Below, in pieces: positions 17,884-24,513 of a DNA stretch of 24,806 nucleotides. The position numbers were made by a program, and so were the translations under genes. The notes beneath the pieces were generated by a model. That model was not told the origin of the DNA. It made no database searches and saw nothing but the letters and a program-made list of their open reading frames with translations. The stretch is from Pleurobrachia bachei (Eukaryota; Ctenophora; Tentaculata; Cydippida; Pleurobrachiidae), in assembly GCA_000695325.1 (NCBI GenBank), contig AVPN01000063.1, positions 36,633 to 61,438 of the forward strand, written 5' to 3'. The number at the start of each line of letters is the position of its first letter. The first letter of the stretch is position 1.

Positions 17884-18723
17884 TCAACTTCCCGATGCTT
17901 CCCCATCACCTTCATCACTCAACTTCGATCTCGGCGGATGTAACACAAACTTGACTGCCTCCTCCATATTCCCAATTTCTCTGCAGTTCATTATAATCTG
18001 AAACATTTCAACCATCCCGATATTATCTCCCTCCTCTACAATTGGGAAACGAGCATGGCTGTATCCACCTGCCTGATTCACACCATTCTCACTCTGGTTG
18101 ACAAAACCTCCAATAACATAAACTTTGGATTCATCCAATTCTGAGATAACGTTTTCCGAATCAGCACACAAATAAACAATATCCTGGATTGGAAACAAGT
18201 CTGATAGTGATGGCACGTCTACTGACAAAGCCTGGCAACCCCATGCTCCAAACCCTCCAGCCTTTAGTTTCAATTGTAATTCTTCTGATGGGTTAACGAA
18301 TTGAAGCTGGAACGGTTGCTCAGCAACCCTGATATTGAGACGGTGACACTCGGATACTAGTTTAGCTAGTTTTTCAACCTCATCATGATAAGTGTTGTTA
18401 CTAAAATCAATGACAATTCGCTGCTTGTTAGTGCTGTCAGCTGGATTAATCCGGGCCCGTTTAGCAGGCATATCCCCACCGTCACGTTTCAGCTTAGCAG
18501 CATTTAACTTACGAAGGGCCTTCTCGAAAAATGAACTCCGAAATTTAGTGATGATAGTTGCCTTTCCGGGAGCAGTGAGTTTAGGAGAAAATTGGTAATC
18601 AGCCAGAAAAGTCTCAAATTCTGACTCATGTTTTTTGTAATTTTCCTCGGCAAACGCAACCCGTCTTTCAAGTCGATCTGAGTTGTCAGGTTTTCGTTGC
18701 TTACGTTTGTTGCTTCTTCCCAT
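17884..18723 (-). CDS. Divergent TRMT10-like SPOUT protein, copy 2
   Basis: Single exon, 279 aa, identical in protein to the copy at 19957-19118 and apparently also in DNA. A basic N-terminus (MGRSNKRKQRK) leads into a TRM10-type SPOUT domain: QRIVIDFS, KLAKLVSECHRLN, VYLCADSENVISELDESK, VYVIGGFVNQ, SHARFPIV. It matches TRMT10A next door, including the shared DSTNK before the domain, so it arose by local duplication. The TRMT10A motif VDHNAHKG has become VNQSENGV (Asn209 for the conserved Asp). In yeast Trm10 that Asp is, to my knowledge, the proposed general base, so the enzyme may be inactive or altered. This copy is preceded by a fragment of TRMT10A and not by the whole gene. A minus-strand AG acceptor lies 7 bp before the ATG. 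Confidence 0.85.
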   Translation of the reverse strand: MGRSNKRKQRKPDNSDRLERRVAFAEENYKKHESEFETFLADYQFSPKLTAPGKATIITKFRSSFFEKALRKLNAAKLKRDGGDMPAKRARINPADSTNKQRIVIDFSNNTYHDEVEKLAKLVSECHRLNIRVAEQPFQLQFVNPSEELQLKLKAGGFGAWGCQALSVDVPSLSDLFPIQDIVYLCADSENVISELDESKVYVIGGFVNQSENGVNQAGGYSHARFPIVEEGDNIGMVEMFQIIMNCREIGNMEEAVKFVLHPPRSKLSDEGDGEASGS

Positions 18724-18849
18724 TTTAAAACTAAAATTAAGAGAGCTAGTGAAAAGTTATAAAACGGCTTCAAAATTAATGGAAACAAAACACACTTGCC
18801 AAAGTAATAAGTTAATAAAAAGTCAGACAAGATAATCATCAAACAAAAA

Positions 18850-19025
18850 TCACTCATGACCTTTTGATTTACACCCCTCTCCAGCCTCTTTAAAAGAACT
18901 CTTTTCGCTCGGTGATCCACATTCACTGTCTTTCCCGGGCATGTTGTCGTTGCTATCATTCTCAACGACATTCTCTATCTCAGTCTTACTCTCTTCCCCA
19001 GTCTTACTCTTTTCCCCATCGTTAC
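18850..19025 (-). pseudogene. Fragment of the TRMT10A C-terminal coding region
   Basis: This repeats the last 58 codons of TRMT10A (from NDGEKSKTGEE to SKGHE and the stop) without the rest of the gene. It was brought in by the 1.23-kb tandem duplication and forms the leader side of the second TRMT10-like copy. It has no start or catalytic domain of its own. Confidence 0.9.
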
Positions 19026-19117
19026 GTTTCAGGTTTGAGGGCAAAGTAAGAAGACAAAACGAGTTGAATAAAAGATTAAGAAGACAAAATTTACATGCAA
19101 AACAATAAAATTAACAA

Positions 19118-19957
19118 TCAACTTCCCGATGCTTCCCCATCACCTTCATCACTCAACTTCGATCTCGGCGGATGTAACACAAACTTGACTGCCTCCTCCA
19201 TATTCCCAATTTCTCTGCAGTTCATTATAATCTGAAACATTTCAACCATCCCGATATTATCTCCCTCCTCTACAATTGGGAAACGAGCATGGCTGTATCC
19301 ACCTGCCTGATTCACACCATTCTCACTCTGGTTGACAAAACCTCCAATAACATAAACTTTGGATTCATCCAATTCTGAGATAACGTTTTCCGAATCAGCA
19401 CACAAATAAACAATATCCTGGATTGGAAACAAGTCTGATAGTGATGGCACGTCTACTGACAAAGCCTGGCAACCCCATGCTCCAAACCCTCCAGCCTTTA
19501 GTTTCAATTGTAATTCTTCTGATGGGTTAACGAATTGAAGCTGGAACGGTTGCTCAGCAACCCTGATATTGAGACGGTGACACTCGGATACTAGTTTAGC
19601 TAGTTTTTCAACCTCATCATGATAAGTGTTGTTACTAAAATCAATGACAATTCGCTGCTTGTTAGTGCTGTCAGCTGGATTAATCCGGGCCCGTTTAGCA
19701 GGCATATCCCCACCGTCACGTTTCAGCTTAGCAGCATTTAACTTACGAAGGGCCTTCTCGAAAAATGAACTCCGAAATTTAGTGATGATAGTTGCCTTTC
19801 CGGGAGCAGTGAGTTTAGGAGAAAATTGGTAATCAGCCAGAAAAGTCTCAAATTCTGACTCATGTTTTTTGTAATTTTCCTCGGCAAACGCAACCCGTCT
19901 TTCAAGTCGATCTGAGTTGTCAGGTTTTCGTTGCTTACGTTTGTTGCTTCTTCCCAT
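19118..19957 (-). CDS. Divergent TRMT10-like SPOUT protein, copy 1
   Basis: Single exon, 279 aa, ATG at 19957, 126 bp downstream of the TRMT10A stop. Family evidence is as for the copy at 18723-17884: a TRM10-type SPOUT methyltransferase fold with the order IVIDFS, LAKLVSECHRLN, VYLCADSEN, VYVIGGFVNQ, FQIIMNCREIGNMEEAVKF. TRM10 enzymes methylate the N1 of purine 9 in tRNAs using S-adenosylmethionine. This paralogue is shorter than TRMT10A, lacks its acidic C-terminal tail, has Asn209 in place of the motif Asp, and lacks the segment equivalent to DSFFTLATRKVLTV. Whether it still methylates is open; it could be an RNA-binding regulator. Its reading frame is intact and its sequence is not decaying, which argues for function. 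An AG acceptor lies 7 bp before the ATG, after CTCTCTTAATTTT. Confidence 0.85.
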   Translation of the reverse strand: MGRSNKRKQRKPDNSDRLERRVAFAEENYKKHESEFETFLADYQFSPKLTAPGKATIITKFRSSFFEKALRKLNAAKLKRDGGDMPAKRARINPADSTNKQRIVIDFSNNTYHDEVEKLAKLVSECHRLNIRVAEQPFQLQFVNPSEELQLKLKAGGFGAWGCQALSVDVPSLSDLFPIQDIVYLCADSENVISELDESKVYVIGGFVNQSENGVNQAGGYSHARFPIVEEGDNIGMVEMFQIIMNCREIGNMEEAVKFVLHPPRSKLSDEGDGEASGS

Positions 19958-19985
19958 TTTAAAACTAAAATTAAGAGAGCTAGTG
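19958..19985 (-). promoter_or_regulatory. 3' splice acceptor before the TRMT10-like start
   Basis: The minus strand reads AGCTCTCTTAATTTTAG and then TTTTAAA and ATG; the AG is at 19966-19965. There is no upstream coding exon in the 126-bp gap from the TRMT10A stop. The same site precedes the second copy (AG at 18732-18731). Confidence 0.5.
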
Positions 19986-20083
19986 AAAAGTTATAAAACG
20001 GCTTCAAAATTAATGGAAACAAAACACACTTGCCAAAGTAATAAGTTAATAAAAAGTCAGACAAGATAATCATCAAACAAAAA

Positions 20084-21340
20084 TCACTCATGACCTTTTG
20101 ATTTACACCCCTCTCCAGCCTCTTTAAAAGAACTCTTTTCGCTCGGTGATCCACATTCACTGTCTTTCCCGGGCATGTTGTCGTTGCTATCATTCTCAAC
20201 GACATTCTCTATCTCAGTCTTACTCTCTTCCCCAGTCTTACTCTTTTCCCCATCGTTACTCTCTTCCTCTATCAGACTCTCTCCTTCCGTCTTAGTCTCT
20301 AGTCCCTTTCGAGCAGGAATCGTCAACTTGATGGCCTGCTCCCAACTTCCGATTTCGGTAAAATTCTTGATAATCTCAAAAACATGGCACACAGTGAGAA
20401 CCTTCCTTGTCGCAAGGGTAAAGAAACTGTCAATGGGTAGACGGGCATGGCTAAAACCTGCCGCTACAGCTCTCTCATACGCTACACCTTTATGAGCATT
20501 GTGATCAACAAACCCACCGATAGCATAGATCTTGGTATCATCAAACTCTGTGAGAGTGTTCTCAGATTCAGCACAGAGGTAGACAACGTCAGCAGAGCGT
20601 GGGAAAAGCTCTGAGAGAGTTTCCGATTTTATATGGACGTCCCAGTTTTTATAACCATCAACATGATCATCCATGCGGGACAGAGTTTTTCCTTGAATGT
20701 TGGTGAGGTGAAATTGAATGGGCTGAGACATGTGTCTGTTCAAGGCGTAGCATCTCTGGATCTGTTTCGATAGCTTCACTATGTCTCTCTCCGCCATGAG
20801 ATCATCAAAACTACAGTCCACTGCAATTCGAAGTTTGTTTGTACTGTCCGCCAGTTTTATTGTCTTCCGTCTCTTTGGAGGCAGTGCGGTGCCCTCCGTG
20901 TTACATCTTGCCCGCTTCCTCTTCCATTTCTCCCGCTCGATCTTCCTTCTGATCTTTTTAAAGAACTCAAAATGTAATCTCTTGATCATCTTCTTCCGTC
21001 CACTTTTTGTCATGTCATCAGGGAATGTGTACTCAGCAACATACTTGTCAAAGTCCTGCTGAGTTTTCTTCCATTCTGCATCAAGCTGTGCCTGGGGTAT
21101 CAATATCGGGGGCTGATATACATCCTCCTGAGGCTCATCAAGTTGTGCCAGGGGTATCAATATCGGGGGATGATATAATACATCAAGTTGCTCTTCAGCC
21201 TCAGTGTCAGCAGTATTGGAAGGCTCAGTGTCAGCTTTATTGGTACAAGTCTGATGTTCAGGAGCTGTTTCAACTTGGTCACTCAACATTCTACTGAAGA
21301 GAGGATTATAATGAGACAGAAGTAGACAAGCATGAGCCAT
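20084..21340 (-). CDS. TRMT10A: tRNA (guanine-9-N1) methyltransferase TRMT10A
   Basis: Single exon, 418 aa with the ATG at 21340; a second in-frame Met at residue 18 is a possible start. The TRM10 SPOUT domain runs from about residue 168 to 347: DSTNKLRIAVDCSFDDLM, KLSKQIQRCYALNR, PIQFHLTN, YKNWDVH, DVVYLCAESENTL, IYAIGGFVDHNAHKG (conserved Asp279), SHARLPID, RKVLTVCHVFEII. This is a near textbook match to vertebrate TRMT10A, which methylates N1 of G9 in tRNAs. The N-terminal third is acidic with an internal repeat (PPILIP..AQLD at about 58 and 77) and a basic stretch (KKIRRKIEREKWKRKRAR, 128-145), as expected for the tRNA-binding N-terminus. The C-terminus is an acidic Ser/Glu/Lys tail. AG lies directly against the ATG (21342-21341). 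Confidence 0.92.
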   Translation of the reverse strand: MAHACLLLSHYNPLFSRMLSDQVETAPEHQTCTNKADTEPSNTADTEAEEQLDVLYHPPILIPLAQLDEPQEDVYQPPILIPQAQLDAEWKKTQQDFDKYVAEYTFPDDMTKSGRKKMIKRLHFEFFKKIRRKIEREKWKRKRARCNTEGTALPPKRRKTIKLADSTNKLRIAVDCSFDDLMAERDIVKLSKQIQRCYALNRHMSQPIQFHLTNIQGKTLSRMDDHVDGYKNWDVHIKSETLSELFPRSADVVYLCAESENTLTEFDDTKIYAIGGFVDHNAHKGVAYERAVAAGFSHARLPIDSFFTLATRKVLTVCHVFEIIKNFTEIGSWEQAIKLTIPARKGLETKTEGESLIEEESNDGEKSKTGEESKTEIENVVENDSNDNMPGKDSECGSPSEKSSFKEAGEGCKSKGHE

Positions 21341-21360
21341 CTGACACAGTTAAATACACT
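21341..21360 (-). promoter_or_regulatory. 3' splice acceptor abutting the TRMT10A start
   Basis: The minus strand reads TATTTAACTGTGTCAG followed directly by ATG. The pyrimidine tract is modest. No upstream coding exon is seen in the gap to DPH3 sequence, so this could be a leader addition site or a 5' UTR intron end. Confidence 0.4.
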
Positions 21361-21439
21361 TTGAATATCCCGTTACTAAAACGTTAGTAAAACAAATAAA
21401 AAACTAATAACTTAGAAAGCATCACACAGACAGCAGGGG

Positions 21440-21478
21440 ATGATATCATGATGACATCATAATGACATCATAATGATG
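21440..21478. promoter_or_regulatory. CRE-like TGACATCA repeats upstream of TRMT10A
   Basis: TGACATCA occurs at 21452-21459 and 21463-21470 (11 bp apart), flanked by TGATATCATGA and TAATGATG, giving a palindromic, ATF/CREB-like cluster. It lies about 100-140 bp upstream of the TRMT10A start on the minus strand and just after the stop of the duplicate DPH3 exon. Function is inferred only. Confidence 0.35.
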
Positions 21479-21479
21479 T

Positions 21480-21896
21480 TTATGCAGTTTGTTGTTGACT
21501 CAATCTGGCGGTATTATTTGCCGTATTTTTCAAAAAATCGTCCTTATCATAGATAACACGGACCATCAGAGAGCAGGAGGGGCATTTTGCTATCTCTTCG
21601 CCATCCTCCAACTCCTGTTTTCTGGGGGAAAAAGATAAAGGGAGATGAATCATTGAGATTTTTTGGGGGCAGAGATGTGAATTGTGAAAACTAGAGATTT
21701 TATTCCTAGATTTGGGAAAGAGAGGGGAAGATTATCATAAACAGCTCATCAAAGATATATCCAGAGGGATCCCTACCCGGGGAGGGAGAACATTCCAAAG
21801 GGGGTCCCTACCCCGGGTAAAAGTAATATTCGAGCATCTATAAGATCACGTGATGCTGAACAAGTCGCCACAAGGACAGGGATAGAAATATGTTTC
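21480..21896 (-). pseudogene. Partial tandem copy of DPH3 (3' part of exon 1 plus complete exon 2)
   Basis: 21896-21850 is identical to the last 47 nt of DPH3 exon 1 (GAAACATATTTC to AGCATCAC) but lacks the start codon and first 57 nt; its donor reads GTGATC instead of GTGAGT. 21621-21480 is a full second exon with acceptor and TAA stop, the same length (142 nt) as the DPH3 exon. It differs from the DPH3 exon by 13 synonymous and 2 conservative changes (Phe to Tyr, Met to Leu) and the stop codon. The exon copy looks constrained, so it may work as an alternative last exon of DPH3 rather than being dead. Confidence 0.8.
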
Positions 21897-22645
21897 AGAT
21901 GTTCTAACATAGTCTGACATTGTTTCTCACCCTATTTAACACACCTCTAATATTGGAATAATAAATAAGGTTTTCACACTAGGTTTTGGGGCTGTTATAC
22001 TCTTCCAACGATATAGATCTCTATCTGTTTTTACTGATAAAGTGTTTCCGCTAATAACTTTGCAACGGGGAATGGTGACATAAAGCAAGTAAAAACGATA
22101 AAAACTAGCCAAAACACACACACACACACTTTACATGTAGATTATTATATATTAGTATGTTGTTTGGATGAAAAAATGTTTGTCCATTACATATATTTTT
22201 GTAGCTAGAATTATGTAACACGGCAGCAAAAAACAAGATATTGATCTACCCCAGCTGAAAACCCACTCTCCAAAAAATGAGTGGTCTCTCTCCCTATCTT
22301 CCTTCTATCTTTCTATCTCTCTCTATCAAAAGATGTTGATACCAGATCAAACATTGACGAATAAAAAAGTTTCTCCCTGAGTCCCCCCTGCGAAAAATTA
22401 ATTGTCCATCCTCACTTAGTATAATATGTATATATTTCTCTCTACTTCTCTCTTCCTTTATATCTAGCTCACACTCGGTAAAAAAAGATGATCAAGTAAA
22501 ATGCGATAGGTGACAGAAGATCGAAAACTCCGGACACCAGTCAAAATATATAATCTCTAATAATTCACCCCCAAAAAACTGAAGTCCAGAGATCAAAAAC
22601 ACGCACACACGCACAGCCGGGCATTATTCGTGACATGTTTATCAG
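21897..22645. other. Spacer between the DPH3 copies
   Basis: No exon is recognisable. It is AT-rich with short CT runs (about 22285-22330 and 22440-22460) and a (CA)n run at 22117-22130. Nothing else stands out. Confidence 0.5.
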
Positions 22646-22748
22646 GAACCGACCGAAACAAGTAAACAACCAATCAGAACTCGTTATTTAGGTCACGTGA
22701 CTTGTTATCAGCCAATCAGGGACCAGTATTTCCTGATTCGGTCGGTTC
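22646..22748. promoter_or_regulatory. Inverted-repeat element with two CCAAT boxes and an E-box
   Basis: The ends are a perfect 12-bp inverted repeat (GAACCGACCGAA at 22646-22657; TTCGGTCGGTTC at 22737-22748). Inside are CCAATCAG at 22670-22677 and again at 22712-22719, and the palindrome GTCACGTGAC at 22692-22701. The combination of CCAAT boxes (NF-Y type) and a CACGTG E-box (USF/Myc type) is typical of a promoter; the terminal repeats are typical of a small MITE. It lies 8 bp after the DPH3 stop. Confidence 0.5.
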
Positions 22749-22755
22749 ATGATGT

Positions 22756-23158
22756 TCATGCTGTTTGTTGTTGACTCATTCGAGCAGTATTGTTAGCGGT
22801 ATTTTTCAGAAAATCGTCCTTATCAAAGATAACACGGACCATTAGAGAGCAGGAGGGACATTTTGCTATCTCCTCACCATCCTCCAACTCCTGCTTTCTG
22901 GGGGAAGAGATGTGAATTGTGAAACCTAGAGATTTCTACATTTTTGGGAAAGAGAGGGGATCATTCAGGGGAAGATTAAAATACAGCTTGGCAATCGAGA
23001 GAGATCCCTACCCGGGGCTAGAGTAATATTCGGGGATCTATATGATATACTCACGTGATGCTGAACAAGTCGCCACAAGGACAGGGATAGAAATATGTTT
23101 CCTCATCTTCATCATATTCCATGTCCTCTATCTCAATTTCATCGTGGAACGTTGTCAT
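22756..23158 (-). CDS. DPH3: Diphthamide biosynthesis protein 3 (CSL zinc finger)
   Basis: Two exons on the minus strand, 23158-23055 (ATG) and 22897-22756 (TGA), 246 nt, 81 aa; human DPH3 is 82 aa. It reads [58 protein letters not shown], a near-exact match to the family. DPH3 (Kti11) carries one zinc or iron bound by CxC (CPC) and CxxC (CPSC). It donates electrons to the Dph1-Dph2 enzyme in the first step of diphthamide synthesis on eEF2, and is also linked to Elongator-dependent tRNA modification. Both cysteine pairs are intact. A strong acceptor (TACCTCTCTCTTCCACAG, AG at 23178-23177) lies 18 bp before the ATG. A partial tandem copy follows downstream. Confidence 0.93.
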
Positions 23159-23486
23159 TGCAACAGTCTCTACATGCTGTGGAAGAGAGAGGTATGGAAA
23201 TGTTACATGAAGTAAACTGGCTTTGGGAAAGTGGAAACCCTGTTCTTGTTACTTTTGGGGGGAGTGAGAGTTAGAAAACGTTTAAATGATTACCAGTGGA
23301 TAGTCTGATTTTGCAAAAGGCTAAAGGTTTGTACAAACAACCAAACAAATACAAGTACATGATCCAAAATACAATCATTATATATCGAGCCTGGGGGTCA
23401 CAGATATTTACAAGATAGATATTATTTCAAAACTCATCGACAATTCCCAATTTAAAACATAGTTTTATAAACTAGATGGCAGATGC
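23159..23486. other. Gap between SDHAF1 and DPH3
   Basis: No exon is recognisable. It holds the splice acceptor for the DPH3 leader (AG at 23178-23177). I see no TATA box or AATAAA on the minus strand. Confidence 0.5.
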
Positions 23487-23729
23487 TCATTTGCCTTTTG
23501 GTCCTCGATAGTGGATCTTGTCCACACCCTCTCTTTTCAACATTTTCAGCTGTTTCTCACCCCGGCGCAACAAATGCTCAATGTGCAGAAAGTCCGATCT
23601 GGCGACCTCGTCCCCAAATTTCCTATACTCAGACCTAACATGATCTTTTAGTGAGGGGTTATTCCAGGTGAGGCGAAGGAATTCCCGGTACTGTACCAAG
23701 ATTTTCTTTTGGAGAGCGCTCCGAGCCAT
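23487..23729 (-). CDS. SDHAF1: Succinate dehydrogenase assembly factor 1 (LYR family)
   Basis: Single exon, 80 aa from the ATG at 23729. It matches human SDHAF1 through the LYR fold: LQKKILVQYREFLRL (first helix), then VRSEYRKFGDEVARSDFLHI, HLLRRGEKQLKML, aligning with VRAEFRQHAGLPRSDVLRI and YLYRRGRRQLQLL. SDHAF1 helps insert iron-sulfur clusters into SDHB during complex II assembly in the mitochondrial matrix. The Leu of the LYR motif is Gln here (QYR). It is shorter than the human protein because the C-terminal tail is missing, as in many invertebrate and fungal forms. An AG acceptor (CTCTCCTCTAG) ends 2 bp before the ATG. Confidence 0.88.
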   Translation of the reverse strand: MARSALQKKILVQYREFLRLTWNNPSLKDHVRSEYRKFGDEVARSDFLHIEHLLRRGEKQLKMLKREGVDKIHYRGPKGK

Positions 23730-23750
23730 CACTAGAGGAGAGGGATGGGA
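23730..23750 (-). promoter_or_regulatory. 3' splice acceptor 2 bp before the SDHAF1 start
   Basis: The minus strand reads CCATCCCTCTCCTCTAG, then TG, then ATG. The pyrimidine tract is strong and no upstream coding exon is visible, which fits trans-splicing of a leader or the end of a 5' UTR intron. Confidence 0.55.
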
Positions 23751-24183
23751 GTTTAGTTTGGGTTATAAAAGGGGTACCTGCTCAAAAGAATCTGGCCATA
23801 ATTTGCGACGGTTTCCAACTTCTAAATCTCGGAAACAGTTTAGTAACATATATATATATATTAATTAGTTAGTCCGTAGGTACAAGATGAACGACAGCAG
23901 GGTTGAAAAGTTGATAAATATATTTTGAACATGTAAAACATAAACAGATCTGTCACTGTACGTGATTAAAAAACACGATTTTCTTCAAGATTACGGAGAA
24001 GTTATTTTCCCTGAAATCCCTTCCAAAAATATCAAATTTGGAAGAAAATTCTTCCTAAAATAGGGGGAACGCAGAACAATGCAGCGAATAGTAGAGCTTC
24101 TTATGTACCTTTCTGACCAGAAAATAAATAATTCTGTTGATGGACCAATCTTTTTTCAAAATCCACTAAGACCGGGCTCGCTC
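23751..24183. other. Gap between the Pro-rich gene and SDHAF1
   Basis: AT-rich with a (TA)n run at 23850-23861. I see no exon, no tRNA and no clear signal. Confidence 0.5.
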
Positions 24184-24513
24184 CTAATAACCCCATGGCC
24201 TTTCATTCCTTTGGTGATTCTCGTAAGGGGGCCGAGAAAGGGTATTGTAAGGCGGCCTAACAGGGGCCTCTTGATATGGTGGCCTAACAGGAGCTTCTTG
24301 ATAAGGCGGCCTGGCTGGGGCTCCTTGATACGGCGGTCGGGGATGATGACCCCCGTATGGAGGTCTCACTGCAGGAGCCTCATGGTATTGAGGTCTCACT
24401 GCACTCTCCTGATAAGGCGGTCTCACTGCACTCTCCTGGTAAGGCGGTCTCTCCGCTTGGTATTGTGGATACCCTCTCCTCTCAAACTGTTCCTGATGAT
24501 TAGGGTGTGTCAT
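24184..24513 (-). CDS. Small Pro/Tyr/Arg-rich repeat protein
   Basis: Single exon, 109 aa, ATG at 24513 in a good context (GCAAAATGA). Almost the whole protein is built of about ten imperfect units of RPPYQE plus a short linker (SAV, APV or similar). There is no signal peptide, membrane segment or cysteine, and the protein is expected to be disordered. I recognise no family. Similar PPY-rich tracts occur in RNA-binding or WW-domain-binding proteins, but no linked domain is present here. The + strand also has a long open frame across the same bases (204 codons from 24079), which is probably a shadow of the repeat. An AG acceptor 25 bp upstream (24540-24539) resembles those of the neighbouring genes. 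Confidence 0.5.
   Translation of the reverse strand: MTHPNHQEQFERRGYPQYQAERPPYQESAVRPPYQESAVRPQYHEAPAVRPPYGGHHPRPPYQGAPARPPYQEAPVRPPYQEAPVRPPYNTLSRPPYENHQRNERPWGY

Larger units (their letters stand above)
17798..20259 (-). repeat. About 1.23-kb tandem duplication within the TRMT10 cluster
   Basis: The left copy is 17798-19025 and the right copy is 19026-20259; the right copy has a 6-bp insertion near 19074. They look otherwise identical. Each copy holds a complete TRMT10-like paralogue plus the last part of TRMT10A's coding sequence. The junction at 19025/19026 joins the interior of TRMT10A's C-terminal coding region to sequence downstream of the paralogue. Confidence 0.95.

Noticed and set aside
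20175-21297. Several + strand frames over TRMT10A
   Set aside because: Shadows of a strongly supported gene on the other strand.
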